Shown: positions 7,157 to 16,874, counted from the stretch's first letter. The stretch is 49,856 nucleotides of DNA from Gallionella sp. (GCA_028689145.1 JAQTWT010000015.1:1-49856), one strand, 5' to 3'. Notes: generated from the sequence alone by a model not told the origin. Translations and numbers: made by a program.

Positions 7157-9577
7157 TCAGCGCACACGCTTGCGTTCGCTCTTGGCGCGTTCCGATGTCT
7201 GGCAGGCGCGGCGGTAAGCCAGCAGAGTTTTCTGTGCATGGCCCAGCACGCTGCCGCGCGGGTAGTTTCCGGCATCGTTGGCGGTGCCGGCGGGCAGGCC
7301 GGTGAGCAACTCGATGCCTTCACTGACATGTTCCGCCGTGTAGATATTGAATAAGCCGTCGGCGACGGCAGCGGCGACCTCGTGTTCCAGCATCAGGTGG
7401 CGGCGGTTGCGCTGCGGGATCAGCACGCCATGGCTGCCGTCCAGCCCGGCGGTTGTGCAGATGCGGAAATAGCCTTCGATCTTTTCGTTGATGCCGCCCA
7501 CCGGCAGCACTTCGCCGTGCTGGTTGACCGCGCCGGTCACCGCGATGCCCTGTTTGAGCGGCAGCCCGGACAGCGACGAGAGCAGTACATACAGCTCGGC
7601 GCAGGAAGCCGAGTCGCCTTCCACGCCGCTGTATTCCTGTTCGAATACCACGGATGCGTTGAGCGCGAGCGGCGCGTTGCGGGCGAACAGCGCGGACAGG
7701 TAGCTTTGCAGGATCAGCACGCCCTTGTCGTGGATCGGTCCGGACATTTCCACTTCGCGTTCGATGTTGAGCAGGCCGTCCTCTCCGGCATAGGTACGCG
7801 CGGTGACGCGCACCGGAAAGCCGAAACGGTAGTCGCCGAGGTCAACCTGGGTCAGGCCGTTGAGCTGTCCGACCCGCTCGCCATGCAGTGCGATCAGTAC
7901 ATCGCCTTTGGCGATGGCTTCGCGCAGGCGCTGGTCGGGGTAATCGTGGCGCAGGGTGCGCGCCGCCAGTGCCGCTTCGACATCCGCTGTTTCCACCAGA
8001 TGACCGGCACGGGCGCTGCACAGCGCGGCGCTTTCCATCACCAGCGCCTCGACGCGGGCGAACACCGCGCTCTGGCGCGACTGGTCTTCCGCTTCGCGGT
8101 GTCCATCCTCCAGCAGGCGCGCCACGGCGGCAGCGGAAAAATGCGGCAGCCCCAGTTTTCGGCAGATATGCGCGATGAAGATGGCCGAGGCGCGGCGTGT
8201 CTCGGTGCTGGACGGGAAGCTTTCGGCAAAATCCACTTTGACGCGGAAGCGGCGCGCGAATTCAGGGTCTTCCTCCTGCAACTCGTAATACTGCTCGCGC
8301 GAACCGATCAGCACGATCTTGACTTCGACATCCACCGCCTCGGGTTCCAGCGATACGGTTGCGATCGGCGTAAAGGCTGTGCCCGGTTCCTCGATCTGTA
8401 ACCTGCCGCTGCGCAGCACGCGGCGCAGCTTTTCCCACACCAGCCCGTCAGCCAACAGGTCGCGCAGATGCAGCATCAGGAAGCCGCCGTGCGCACGGTG
8501 CAGGCTGCCGGCGCGGATGCGCGAAAAATCGGTCATCAGCACATCGTTCTCGGACTGGTACTCGATGCTGCCGAACAGCGCGCGGAACAGCGGGTTGTCT
8601 TCGACGATCACCGGCGCGCCGCTCAGTCCGCCGTTGTCCACCACCAGGTTGACGCGGTAGCGCGACAGCACTTTGCTTAATGCCTCCCGGCGAATGTCGT
8701 CATCGCTATCGGCAACTTTGAACAGCTCCAGCTTGTCGAGTATGTCGTGCATGACCTGATCCAGGTAGGTACCGAGTTTGACGGAATCCTTGATCTGTTT
8801 TTTCAGCCCGATGCGGATATTCTGCAATTCGCGATCCAGCAGCGGCTTCACCACCTGGCGCCGCAGGGCCGCCAGCGCTTCGTTCATCACCCGTTCCATC
8901 GGCCTGATTTTTTCCAGATAACGGCTGATCTCGGCGCGCAATTCCTGCTCCGCCTGGGTGATCTCGGCGCGGCGTTCTTTCGGTAGGACCAGCACTTCAT
9001 CTTCGGTCAGCGCATGACCTTTCTTGCCGCGCAGCGTGAACAGCAAATGCCCGGATTCGCGGTGCATGGAGAAGCTGCGGGCTTCGGCAAACGCCTCCAG
9101 TCCGGCGTAGGCTCTGGCTTCTTCTTCCTTGTAGGATTTCTCGATGTGCTTGCTTTCCGCTTTGAAGTCTTGTCCGTCCAGTTGCTGTGGGATATCGGTC
9201 TGCAGCGATTTCATCATGTGCGCCATGAGCTGGCGCAACAGGCGTCCCTGGCCGGCTGGCAGGCGCAGCGCGCGCGGTTTTTCAGGCACGTCGAAGTTGT
9301 TCAGGTAGCACAAGTCCGGCGGCGCGGCCTTGCCGGCGGCAACCGTCTGCATCGCCTGTTTGAGCAGCGAAGAACGGCCGCTGCCGACCTCGCCCAGCAC
9401 GAACAGGTTGTAATCCGGTTGAGCCATCCCGAGGCCGAAACGGGCGGCCATTTCGGCACGCTCCTGACCGATCCACGGCGGCGAGCGATCGAGCAGTTCC
9501 GAGGTGTCGGCGAACCCGAGCGCGGCGGGATCGACGGTGAGACGAAGCTCGGCGGCAGTAAGGTTCAAGATCGGCAT
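7157..9577 (-). CDS. AAA+ Lon-family protease (LonH/AsrA type, AAA_32 + Lon C-terminal domain)
   Basis: This 806-residue cytosolic protease has an N-terminal ATPase part with a P-loop at 62-69 (GEVGSGRS), a coiled-coil insert (about 200-330), AAA+ segments (GGFLMLHLRDLL; IVLIGSREQYYELQE), and a C-terminal S16 protease domain. Catalytic Ser656 (EGDSASCAEL) and Lys699 (GGINEKIEG) are 43 residues apart, the same spacing as in classical Lon. The architecture matches E. coli YcbZ/LonH and Pseudomonas AsrA (heat-stress related). Oddly, the P-loop has Arg where Lys is usual. The ATG at 9577 has a GGGAA ribosome-binding site; an upstream extension to 9850 is rejected. Role is inferred as stress proteolysis. 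Confidence 0.88.
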   Translation of the reverse strand: MPILNLTAAELRLTVDPAALGFADTSELLDRSPPWIGQERAEMAARFGLGMAQPDYNLFVLGEVGSGRSSLLKQAMQTVAAGKAAPPDLCYLNNFDVPEKPRALRLPAGQGRLLRQLMAHMMKSLQTDIPQQLDGQDFKAESKHIEKSYKEEEARAYAGLEAFAEARSFSMHRESGHLLFTLRGKKGHALTEDEVLVLPKERRAEITQAEQELRAEISRYLEKIRPMERVMNEALAALRRQVVKPLLDRELQNIRIGLKKQIKDSVKLGTYLDQVMHDILDKLELFKVADSDDDIRREALSKVLSRYRVNLVVDNGGLSGAPVIVEDNPLFRALFGSIEYQSENDVLMTDFSRIRAGSLHRAHGGFLMLHLRDLLADGLVWEKLRRVLRSGRLQIEEPGTAFTPIATVSLEPEAVDVEVKIVLIGSREQYYELQEEDPEFARRFRVKVDFAESFPSSTETRRASAIFIAHICRKLGLPHFSAAAVARLLEDGHREAEDQSRQSAVFARVEALVMESAALCSARAGHLVETADVEAALAARTLRHDYPDQRLREAIAKGDVLIALHGERVGQLNGLTQVDLGDYRFGFPVRVTARTYAGEDGLLNIEREVEMSGPIHDKGVLILQSYLSALFARNAPLALNASVVFEQEYSGVEGDSASCAELYVLLSSLSGLPLKQGIAVTGAVNQHGEVLPVGGINEKIEGYFRICTTAGLDGSHGVLIPQRNRRHLMLEHEVAAAVADGLFNIYTAEHVSEGIELLTGLPAGTANDAGNYPRGSVLGHAQKTLLAYRRACQTSERAKSERKRVR

Positions 9578-9894
9578 GTTATTTGTTCCCGCGGATAAGT
9601 CAGGTTTGCCAACGGCATCAAAATTCCGGTTGCCGCGCGGAACTGCAAAAATTCCGGAGCAAGTGCGTGTTTGGTTGCGGATGAAGCGGCAGCCTGCGCA
9701 TGGTACAAACTGTACATGTGGAATTAAACGCCTTATGTGCTTGTATGGCAACCGCCTTGTAGCGTATTTCGCCGGGCGATTGCCGGGGCGTTGACAAGCG
9801 TCGTGCAGTGGCATCCGCCGGTCAAATGCTGTAGTTGGGCGATAAAACACGGTTGTTTCAGATTGGTTGTATCGCCACCATCTGAAAATTCAGG
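9578..9894. other. intergenic stretch between lon-like gene and rpmB promoter
   Basis: About 320 bases hold the divergent 5' regions of the protease gene and rpmB. A plus-strand open frame here mirrors the protease frame and is not credible. No RNA gene, repeat or operator is evident apart from the rpmB promoter described separately. Confidence 0.5.
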
Positions 9895-9923
9895 TTGAAT
9901 ATTTCCGATTCCTTCGGTAGAAT
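9895..9923 (+). promoter_or_regulatory. sigma70-type promoter of rpmB-rpmG
   Basis: TTGAAT (9895-9900) and TAGAAT (9918-9923) are separated by 17 bases. The start codon of rpmB follows at 9958 with GGAG at 9947-9950. The spacing is optimal and both hexamers are close to consensus. Confidence 0.65.
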
Positions 9924-9957
9924 CCGCGCTCTTTTGAAAACTGGTTGGAGTAGAACT

Positions 9958-10194
9958 ATGGCACGTGTCTGTCAAGTGACGGGAAAAGGCCCGATGGTCG
10001 GGAACAATGTTTCCCATGCCAATAACAAAACCAAGCGTCGTTTCTTGCCGAACCTGCAACGCCGCCGCTTCTGGGTTGAAAGTGAAAACCGCTGGGTCAG
10101 CTTGCGTTTGACCAATGCGGCACTGCGTACCATCGACAAGAATGGTATCGACGCGGTGTTGTTTGAAATTCGCGCCCGCGGCGTAAACGTTTAA
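9958..10194 (+). CDS. rpmB: 50S ribosomal protein L28
   Basis: This 78-residue protein starts [23 protein letters not shown], the canonical L28 N-terminus, followed by [16 protein letters not shown] and a C-terminal RARGVNV. It is a component of the large ribosomal subunit. GGAG lies 7 bases before the ATG. rpmG follows after 10 bases, the standard rpmB-rpmG operon. The in-frame extension from 9895 is rejected. Confidence 0.98.
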   Translation: MARVCQVTGKGPMVGNNVSHANNKTKRRFLPNLQRRRFWVESENRWVSLRLTNAALRTIDKNGIDAVLFEIRARGVNV

Positions 10195-10204
10195 GGAGCC
10201 GGAA

Positions 10205-10360
10205 ATGCGCGAAAAAATCAAACTTGAATCCAGTGCCGGTACCGGACATTTTTACACCACGACCAAGAACAAGCGCACGACGCCGGAAAAAATCGAAATG
10301 ATGAAATTCGATCCGAAAGCGCGCAAGCATGTTATGTACAAGGAAACCAAGCTGAAGTAA
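10205..10360 (+). CDS. rpmG: 50S ribosomal protein L33
   Basis: A 51-residue frame ([20 protein letters not shown]... ending YKETKLK) encodes L33. It has no Cys pairs, so it is the zinc-independent form common in proteobacteria. An AAGGAGCCGG ribosome-binding site immediately precedes the ATG. It is co-transcribed with rpmB and ends 70 bases before a strong terminator. Confidence 0.97.
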   Translation: MREKIKLESSAGTGHFYTTTKNKRTTPEKIEMMKFDPKARKHVMYKETKLK

Positions 10361-10426
10361 TTCGGCAGGTTAGACGGATCGGCGATAAGCCCTCCGGTGT
10401 TGTACATCAGTGCTGAATTGATTGGT

Positions 10427-10468
10427 TAAAAAAACGGCCATCCCAGAATCGGGATGGCCGTTTTGCTT
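10427..10468. terminator. bidirectional rho-independent terminator between rpmG and cbbY
   Basis: A perfect 14-bp stem (AAAACGGCCATCCC at 10431-10444 with its complement at 10451-10464) has a 6-base loop and A/T tracts on both sides. It lies between convergent rpmG and cbbY and can serve both. Confidence 0.9.
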
Positions 10469-10495
10469 GCTTGCGGAATTATGTTGCCAGGCTGT

Positions 10496-11206
10496 TTATG
10501 CTGAAATGGGCAGTCCGGCGGTTCGATAGAAACGCGGCAGATCGCTCAGGTCGTCGAACACCGCCGCTGCGCCGGTAAAATCCTGATGGCGGGTATAGGG
10601 ATTGACGGTGATATAGGTCTTGATGCCTGCCGCAAGGGCCGCACGCAGACCGTTATTGGAATCTTCCAGCGCGATGCATTCAGGCGCACTCAACGCTAAC
10701 TCGCGCAACACCCAGTCATAGATATCCGGTGCAGGCTTTTTGTGCGTCACGATGTCGCCGCATCCGTTTACTGCAAAATGATCGGCCCAGTGTTTGCCCA
10801 GCCCGATTTCCAGCAAAGCGGAGACGTTCTCAGGAGTGGTGGTGGTGGCAATGGCGAGCGTGATGCCGGCGCGATGCGCATCGCCGATGAGTTGTTTGAT
10901 GCCGGGGCGCAACGGGATCATCCCCGCGTGCAGCATGGCGGTGTAGTGGCCGGTTTTGGCTATATGCAGGTTTTTGACGAAGTCCTGATAGTCACCCGGT
11001 TTGACGAAATGCGGCAGGCAGGTATCGATGTAATGCTTGATGCGCTCCTTGCCGCCGGTGACACTGAGCAGCTTGTCATATAAGCCGACATCCCAATGCC
11101 AGTCCAGTCCATTTTCGGCAAACGCCTTGTTGAAGGCGATGCGGTGAGCTTCTTCGGTATCGGCTAGTGTGCCGTCTACATCGAATATGATAGCTTTGAT
11201 GGTCAT
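10496..11206 (-). CDS. cbbY: HAD-superfamily phosphatase, CbbY type
   Basis: This 236-residue HAD-IA hydrolase has motif I DVDGTLADTEE, the cap-domain LLSVTGGKERI typical of CbbY, a Thr-containing motif II (LAIATTTTPENV), the motif III Lys region (THKKPAPDIYDWVL) and motif IV ALEDSNNGLRAA. CbbY removes phosphate from xylulose-1,5-bisphosphate, an inhibitor of RuBisCO, so it suggests Calvin-cycle capacity; no cbb genes lie in the window. Related beta-phosphoglucomutases share the fold, but the TTGGKER-like cap favours CbbY. It shares strand with the LexA-like gene, 15 bases upstream, and may be read from its promoter. Confidence 0.87.
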   Translation of the reverse strand: MTIKAIIFDVDGTLADTEEAHRIAFNKAFAENGLDWHWDVGLYDKLLSVTGGKERIKHYIDTCLPHFVKPGDYQDFVKNLHIAKTGHYTAMLHAGMIPLRPGIKQLIGDAHRAGITLAIATTTTPENVSALLEIGLGKHWADHFAVNGCGDIVTHKKPAPDIYDWVLRELALSAPECIALEDSNNGLRAALAAGIKTYITVNPYTRHQDFTGAAAVFDDLSDLPRFYRTAGLPISA

Positions 11207-11221
11207 GGATATTTAAGAGAT

Positions 11222-11800
11222 TTATTTGTATTTGCGGAACTGCCCGACAACGATGCCGAAAATTTCCATGTCGCCCTCTGGGCGGATGACGGGATAGGCT
11301 GGATTGGCGGGAATCAGTACATAGCGGTTTTTTTCCTTGCCAAGGGTCTTCAGGGTGAAGTCGTTATCGACGATAGCGATGACCATATCGCCCACATTCG
11401 CCACATTGCGTTTTTCCACGATGACAGTATCGCCCGGCAGGATACCGGCATCGACCATCGAGTCGCCTTTGACATTAACCAGTACGGTGCTGGACGGATT
11501 TGCTACCAGATATTCGTCGATCGTCAGCGTGTCATGGCTGCTATCCATAGCCGGGCAGGGCAAGCCCGCGCGCACGCTGTCGAAGATCGGGCGCTCGAAG
11601 AACCGTTTGCCCGGTTTTAGGCGTTTTTCCGGGGTCGACTCGAGATAACCCAGCAGTTTGAGCCTCGCCACCAGCGCAGCCACCGGAGATTTTGACTTGA
11701 GGCCGACGATGCCCATGATGGTGGAGTAGGGCGGTAATACGCCATTGTCGGCGTAATAGTCCTGAAGCTTGGCCAGATAAGTTGAGTCGATATTTTCCAT
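11222..11800 (-). CDS. LexA-like SOS repressor with autoproteolysis domain
   Basis: This 192-residue protein has an N-terminal winged-helix region (residues ~8-55; LPPYSTIMGIVGLKSKSPVAAL) and a C-terminal S24 self-cleavage domain. The cleavage site is Ala-Gly in VRAGLPCP, the catalytic Ser is in VKGDSMVDAGI, and the Lys is in FTLKTLG. The wing-helix sequence differs clearly from canonical proteobacterial LexA (no AEIAxxLGFKSxxAAEEHL), which fits the unusual operator found upstream. It probably represses itself, possibly cbbY behind it, and umuDC at 17380-17419. It may be the sole LexA or a second paralogue. No Shine-Dalgarno sequence precedes the ATG, and the predicted transcript begins about at the start codon. 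Confidence 0.88.
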   Translation of the reverse strand: MENIDSTYLAKLQDYYADNGVLPPYSTIMGIVGLKSKSPVAALVARLKLLGYLESTPEKRLKPGKRFFERPIFDSVRAGLPCPAMDSSHDTLTIDEYLVANPSSTVLVNVKGDSMVDAGILPGDTVIVEKRNVANVGDMVIAIVDNDFTLKTLGKEKNRYVLIPANPAYPVIRPEGDMEIFGIVVGQFRKYK

Positions 11801-11806
11801 GGATGC

Positions 11807-11837
11807 GAAGATAATGGAACGAGCGTTCCTTTGTCAA
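11807..11837 (-). promoter_or_regulatory. LexA-like gene promoter with embedded operator
   Basis: On the minus strand TTGACA (11832-11837) and TATCTT (11808-11813) are 18 bases apart. An operator palindrome GGAACGCTCGTTCC (11816-11829) fills the spacer. Repressor binding there would exclude RNA polymerase. The predicted +1 falls at about 11800-11802, at the start codon. Confidence 0.75.
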
Positions 11838-11930
11838 GATGGATGATCTTTATTTAGGGAAGATCGGGCACGAATTTAAATGGCCTGAAATACGGCGGAT
11901 GGTGGTTATAACCCTGTTTGAGGTGAGGCT

Positions 11931-14900
11931 ATGTGCTTGAAAAGTAACATTGAATATTGTTCTTGCCGCATTTTGCGTATGATAGAATTTAAGCCTATCA
12001 AGCCAAATCTGTCGTTATCAATGGAACAGCATCAGGAACCCGCCCAATCTTTGCCGACCACAGATGCTGCTATCGATGTGGCGCGACCAACGGGCCACCC
12101 GGATAGCGGCAGTATGGATCATCGCGGCATCGCCCATAAAGACGATAAAAAAGCTATTTCCGCGACGACGCGTTTCCCGTTGTTGCGCCGCCTTTCGCTC
12201 ACCAGTCTGGCTGCCATGCTGGTCACCGTCACCATTCTGGTGTTTCTGTACCGTCAGGATCAATTCGCCGAGCACGAGGAAATCGCCGCGCAGGAGAACG
12301 AAAAAACGGCGATCCATCTTACCCATCTGCTGGATGATCAGATTAACCGCCTCATTTCCAGCGCGGAGGGACTTGATCCGAAAGTCTTGCGGACAAACCC
12401 GGATATTGGTGTATTTACTTCCGTACTGGAATTGGTTCGCGAACACCATGTCGTCAAACTGAAAATTTTCAACGCATCCGGGATCGCGGTGTATTCGTCG
12501 GTCACGGACGAAATCGGCGTGGCCAGCAAGCACCCTGAGTTGCTGGCGAAAGCGCTGCATGGCGAAGTGCTGCATAAGCTGGATTTCCGCAAATCGATCA
12601 TCGGCTCCTCCGGCGAATTGCATGACCGTTACATTGCCAATACCTATATGCCGCTGACCCATGCGGGAAAAAATATCGGAGCCATCGAAATCTATGCCGA
12701 TGCCACCCCGATCGTCGGGCGCATTTTTTCCAAAACTGTTTTGATCGGACTGGTGGTGCTTGGTGCTTTTTCCGCGCTGTATGCCGCGCTGTTTTTTACC
12801 GTCCTCAGAACGGACCGCGCCGTTGCCGAATGGCAGAAGATCATCAAGCACGCGCTGGATGAATTGAAATACCAAAAATTCGCGCTGGACCAGCATTGCA
12901 TCGTGGGCACGACGGATGTGCAAGGCAGGATAACTTATGCCAACGACTGGTTCTGCAAGATCAGCGGTTATTCGCGCGAGGAGGTGTTGGGGAAAGATCA
13001 CCGCCTGCTCAAATCCGGGGTTCACCCGACCGAATTTTTTCGCGAGATGTACCGTACCATCGCGGCAGGGAAGGTGTGGAGCGGCGAGATATGCAATCGC
13101 GCCAAAGACGGGCACCTGTATTGGGTGATGACCACGATCGTTCCGTATATGGACGAACACGGGAAACCTTCGCAATACATCTCGATGCGTACCGATATCA
13201 CCGAGCGCAAGCAGGCAGAACTTGCCGCCGCCAGCCTGATACGGCGAAACCGGGTGCTGATGCAGGGTACCTCGGAGGGCATCCATATTATGGACGAACA
13301 GGGCAACATCATTGAAGCCAACGATGCCTTCTGCCGTCATCTGGGTTACACGCAGGCTGAAGTATTGCGACTCAGTGTGTTTGATTTCGAAGCAAAGCTG
13401 TCGCCTGATGAGTTGCGAAAAAATATCGGGAAATTGCTGAACAGCCATGCTGTCTTTGAAACAAAACACCGGCGTAAAGACGGTAAGCTGGTGGATGTTG
13501 AAGTAAGTGTATCCGGCGTTGAACTGGACGGTCGCAAGTGTCTTTTTTCCTTGTGCCGTGAAATTACCGAGCGAAAAAGGGCTGAAAACGAAATTAAACA
13601 TCTGGCCTTTTATGACCCTCTCACCAACCTTGCCAACCGCAGGTTGATGACCGACCGTATGGAGCAGACGCTGGCGCTGGCCCGCCGCTCCGGCGAGCTG
13701 GTGGCGATCTGCATGATCGATCTGGACGGCTTCAAACAGGTCAATGACCAGATGGGACACAAGGCCGGCGACCAGTTGCTGATCGAGGTGGCGAGGCGTT
13801 TGCAGGAATGTATTCGCCAATCGGATACGGCATCCCGATTCGGCGGCGATGAATTTGCCCTGATACTCGGCGGGTTTAAAAAAACCAGCGAATGCGAACA
13901 GTCCCTGAACCGGATCATTTCGTCATTGGCCGCGCCCTATTCGGTGGTCGGCGAGATTGCCCGTGTGACAGCCAGCATCGGGGCAACGATCTTCCCCAAT
14001 GACGGCAGCACGCCGGATCAGTTATTGCGCCATGCGGATCAATCCATGTATGAAGCCAAGCAAGCGGGAAAGAATTGCTACCGGTTGTTTAACCCGAGCC
14101 AGCAGAACCAACAGCAGGCTAATCAGGCCACGCTAAAGAAAATAGAAAAAGCGCTGAACGAAGGCCAACTGGTTCTTTTCTATCAACCCCAGGTTGATTG
14201 CCAGCTGGGGCAGGTAACCGGGATGGAAGCGCTGATACGCTGGAATCATCCGATTCTCGGTTTGCTGGGGCCTTCGGAATTCATTCCCCTGCTGGAACAG
14301 GATGACCTGATTATTGATGTGGGCGAATGGGTGATACAGGAAGCATTGCGACAGCTGGCGCAATGGCATGCGGACGGAATCGATCTCACTATCAGTGTTA
14401 ATGTCTCGGCGCGCCAACTGCACCAGAGCGATTTTATACCGCGCTTGAACAAGTTGCTCGCCGGTTACGGCTCTGCGGTGATCAACCGTCTTGGAATTGA
14501 GATACTGGAGACTGCGGCGCTGGAAGATGTGAATGCCGTCACCGATGCCATCCGTAAATGCCGGGCGCTGGGCATTCACGTCGCAATTGATGATTTTGGC
14601 ACCGGATTTTCCTCGCTGGCGCATTTGAAGCGCCTTCCCGTTGACGTGTTGAAGATCGACCAGAGTTTTGTTGCAGGGATGCTGCGTAATCCGGAAGATT
14701 TCGCAATTGTCAGCGGTGTTGTAGGTTTAGCCGCATCCTTCCGGCGCAAGGTGATTGCCGAAGGTGTGGAATCGATCGACCATGTGCTGATGCTGATGGA
14801 GTTGGGGTGCAACTGCATGCAGGGCTACGGTATCTCTTACCCGATGCCGGCAGAGCAAGTACCATCATGGCTCAAGAAGTTTGAACCGGATCCCTTGTGG

Positions 14901-15329
14901 AAGCTGTCCTGTTCACAGTTGCCTTCACGGGATTATTTCGAGTTGCTGTTGGCGGAAGCCAATCATCGCCACTGGATTAACCAGTTTGTGGATACTCCTT
15001 TTAATTCACGGGAAGCTTGCGATACGGAATTGCTGCTTGATTGCCGTCAGTGCCGTTTTGGCCACTGGTATTACGGGGATGGCTTGCGCCAGTTCAGCGC
15101 GGAAAGTTGGTTTCAGTCGATCGAACCGGTACATCAGCGCATTCACCAAACGGCCGCACGGCTATGCGCCCACAAACGCGCCGGGAACACGGACGGGATA
15201 CGGAATGACGAAGCTGAACTGCTGGCGCAACAGGATGAACTGGATCGGCTTCTGAAGAGTTTGCGCGGGGCGCTGGTTGATAAATACTTGAAAGCCGATT
15301 CAAGCCAACTGAAGGGAGAGCCAACATGA
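11931..15329 (+). CDS. membrane PAS/GGDEF/EAL protein with C-terminal CZB-like domain
   Basis: This 1132-residue protein has two membrane helices (~88-107 and ~268-290) enclosing a ~160-residue periplasmic sensor, then PAS domains at ~313-430 and ~437-555. The GGDEF domain has an intact GGDEF motif at 638-642 and a product-inhibition site RQSD five residues before it. The EAL domain has EAL at 766-768 plus [10 protein letters not shown]. The C-terminal ~120 residues resemble a CZB zinc-sensing domain ([18 protein letters not shown]). It likely both makes and degrades c-di-GMP under redox, gas or zinc cues. The ATG has a strong GAGGTGAGG ribosome-binding site. It overlaps the next gene by 4 bases. 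Confidence 0.93.
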   Translation: MCLKSNIEYCSCRILRMIEFKPIKPNLSLSMEQHQEPAQSLPTTDAAIDVARPTGHPDSGSMDHRGIAHKDDKKAISATTRFPLLRRLSLTSLAAMLVTVTILVFLYRQDQFAEHEEIAAQENEKTAIHLTHLLDDQINRLISSAEGLDPKVLRTNPDIGVFTSVLELVREHHVVKLKIFNASGIAVYSSVTDEIGVASKHPELLAKALHGEVLHKLDFRKSIIGSSGELHDRYIANTYMPLTHAGKNIGAIEIYADATPIVGRIFSKTVLIGLVVLGAFSALYAALFFTVLRTDRAVAEWQKIIKHALDELKYQKFALDQHCIVGTTDVQGRITYANDWFCKISGYSREEVLGKDHRLLKSGVHPTEFFREMYRTIAAGKVWSGEICNRAKDGHLYWVMTTIVPYMDEHGKPSQYISMRTDITERKQAELAAASLIRRNRVLMQGTSEGIHIMDEQGNIIEANDAFCRHLGYTQAEVLRLSVFDFEAKLSPDELRKNIGKLLNSHAVFETKHRRKDGKLVDVEVSVSGVELDGRKCLFSLCREITERKRAENEIKHLAFYDPLTNLANRRLMTDRMEQTLALARRSGELVAICMIDLDGFKQVNDQMGHKAGDQLLIEVARRLQECIRQSDTASRFGGDEFALILGGFKKTSECEQSLNRIISSLAAPYSVVGEIARVTASIGATIFPNDGSTPDQLLRHADQSMYEAKQAGKNCYRLFNPSQQNQQQANQATLKKIEKALNEGQLVLFYQPQVDCQLGQVTGMEALIRWNHPILGLLGPSEFIPLLEQDDLIIDVGEWVIQEALRQLAQWHADGIDLTISVNVSARQLHQSDFIPRLNKLLAGYGSAVINRLGIEILETAALEDVNAVTDAIRKCRALGIHVAIDDFGTGFSSLAHLKRLPVDVLKIDQSFVAGMLRNPEDFAIVSGVVGLAASFRRKVIAEGVESIDHVLMLMELGCNCMQGYGISYPMPAEQVPSWLKKFEPDPLWKLSCSQLPSRDYFELLLAEANHRHWINQFVDTPFNSREACDTELLLDCRQCRFGHWYYGDGLRQFSAESWFQSIEPVHQRIHQTAARLCAHKRAGNTDGIRNDEAELLAQQDELDRLLKSLRGALVDKYLKADSSQLKGEPT

Positions 15330-15766
15330 TCGGGCACGAGCTTATCGTATGGAATGACAATCTGGTGACAGGCGTTGCCGAAATCGACGAGCAACACCGC
15401 ATCCTGATTAACAGTATCAACGAAGCCAATACCCGGCTGGCTAATAATATCAGTGCCGAGCTTCTGGATCAGATCACCCGCGATTTGTTGAGCTATGCGC
15501 TTTATCACTTCGAGACCGAAGAGGAGTTGATGCAGGAATTCAACTATACGGGGGCTAATACGGAAGATTCGGATACGCATCTGCAGCAACACCGTGCATT
15601 CTCTTCCACGGTAGTTTCAGTGCGTGAAAATATCAAGGCGGGGAATTTGATTTCGCGCGAGGAGTTACTTTCTTTTCTCAACGGCTGGCTGATTAATCAC
15701 ATCCTCAATACGGACAAGCGTCTGGCTGCTTTTATTCTGTCCAAGCGAGGTGCGGTGAAAGTGTGA
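15326..15766 (+). CDS. bacteriohemerythrin
   Basis: This 146-residue single-domain hemerythrin has the full di-iron ligand set: [23 protein letters not shown] and HILNTDKRL. It binds O2 reversibly or serves as an oxygen or iron sensor in the cytosol. Its ATG overlaps the stop of the GGDEF/EAL gene (ATGA), so the two are translationally coupled. Oxygen input to the c-di-GMP enzyme is an attractive inference. It converges on the STAS gene. Confidence 0.93.
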   Translation: MIGHELIVWNDNLVTGVAEIDEQHRILINSINEANTRLANNISAELLDQITRDLLSYALYHFETEEELMQEFNYTGANTEDSDTHLQQHRAFSSTVVSVRENIKAGNLISREELLSFLNGWLINHILNTDKRLAAFILSKRGAVKV

Positions 15767-15814
15767 TTGCTCGCCGGATACCGTTAATTTGCAGCCGGTC
15801 CGGTATTCCCTGAA

Positions 15815-16129
15815 TCAGGCATCGTGCCTGATATTGAAAAGCTTGCTGAAATTGGCGATATGCAACACCTGCTGCACCGTACCCGAAGCATTGAGCAGCG
15901 AAACCGCTTTGTTTGCCGCTTTTGCCTGTTCATTCAGCAGGATCAACATGCCCAGCGCGGCGCTGTCCATATACTCTACGTTACTCATCTCGACTTCGAT
16001 TTCATGTACAGCTGCATTATCGATCAGGGGACTGTAGGCATTCTTGAAATCGCGGTGTAATGCGAACCCGAAGCGGCCAGACATGGCAATACGCCCGGAG
16101 CGTTCATTGATTTGTACGTTGATACTCAT
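15815..16129 (-). CDS. STAS-domain anti-sigma factor antagonist
   Basis: This 104-residue single STAS domain (MSINVQINERSGRIAMSGRF; VEYMDSAALGMLILL) has the phosphorylatable Ser in the DSAALG motif. Such proteins bind serine-kinase anti-sigma factors or work in other partner-switching pathways. A CAGGAG ribosome-binding site precedes the ATG. It lies 17 bases downstream of the second hemerythrin gene on the same strand, so the pair probably forms an operon. The cognate RsbW/HptB-like partner is not in the window. Confidence 0.88.
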   Translation of the reverse strand: MSINVQINERSGRIAMSGRFGFALHRDFKNAYSPLIDNAAVHEIEVEMSNVEYMDSAALGMLILLNEQAKAANKAVSLLNASGTVQQVLHIANFSKLFNIRHDA

Positions 16130-16146
16130 GATTACTCCTGTGTTGA

Positions 16147-16584
16147 TTAACTGTATGCGGCTTCTAAGCAGCCGGGTTTCAAATCATATAAATGGGTATC
16201 CAGAATTATCCGTAAAGGCTTTGCATCCTCCTGAATATGCTGAATCAGGCAATCCCGCAAGGAAGCGATATAACCTTTTTCATTATGTTTTGACCATGTG
16301 CCATTCTGATTGGTTAACTCATTTTGGATGAGCTTGAATTCATCCAGCAAATGCTGATGTGCCAGCCTGTGTTGGGTAAAATCGAAACCGATAGTTCGGG
16401 CAATATTTTCTTCAGCCACAAAATAGGCGCACAGGCTGTTTTCCAGCAGTTCAAATGCCGCAACCAGTGTACTAATATCCTTGGCTATAATTAAGTGGGT
16501 TATTTCATTAATTGTGTTGAATAATTTCTTGTGTTCGGAATCCAGAATTCTATTTCCAACGCTGAGTTTTTTTGAAAATGGCAT
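16147..16584 (-). CDS. hemerythrin-like protein with one altered iron ligand
   Basis: This 145-residue protein starts MPFSKKLSVGNRILDSEHKKL with a strong AAGGAGG ribosome-binding site 5 bases upstream; a start 7 codons earlier lacks one. It has the helices and most ligands of bacteriohemerythrin: the first His in DSEHKK, HRLAHQHLL, and QHIQEDA. The second His motif (HFxxEE in the family) reads YFVAEE, so Tyr replaces an iron-binding His. It could still hold iron, have altered reactivity, or be a degenerate sensor. It lies upstream of the STAS gene. Confidence 0.85.
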   Translation of the reverse strand: MPFSKKLSVGNRILDSEHKKLFNTINEITHLIIAKDISTLVAAFELLENSLCAYFVAEENIARTIGFDFTQHRLAHQHLLDEFKLIQNELTNQNGTWSKHNEKGYIASLRDCLIQHIQEDAKPLRIILDTHLYDLKPGCLEAAYS

Positions 16585-16841
16585 GATGGCCTCCTTTCTG
16601 TGCAAGTAGGCTGTTTTATAGCCCCATTCAGCCGGAAATGGTATATGCCAAAATATCTATATATTTCGGCCTAGTGGTATCAGGCCAAGCTATATCTGAA
16701 AAGATGGGATCTGCTCTAAAGATAACCGGAGCAGTCATGAGGGCAACGCAGGGGGGCGTAGTGGTAAGGAGTTGCAAATTTCAGTTCTAGGTGTGATAGC
16801 TCATCACAGTAAAACAAAAATCAGCAGAGAATTTGATCGCG

Positions 16842-16874
16842 AAAAAAAAGGCCGGGGAGATTTCCCCGGCCTTT
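16842..16874 (-). terminator. rho-independent terminator of the HU gene
   Basis: On the minus strand a 12-bp GC-rich stem (AAAGGCCGGGGA on plus at 16847-16858, complement at 16863-16874) is followed by eight Us (plus-strand A tract at 16842-16849). It lies 86 bases after the HU stop. Confidence 0.88.

Noticed and set aside
12018..13820. 600-codon minus-strand frame opposite the GGDEF/EAL gene
   Set aside because: Mirror of a high-GC-third-position coding region; no ribosome-binding site and no recognisable domain.
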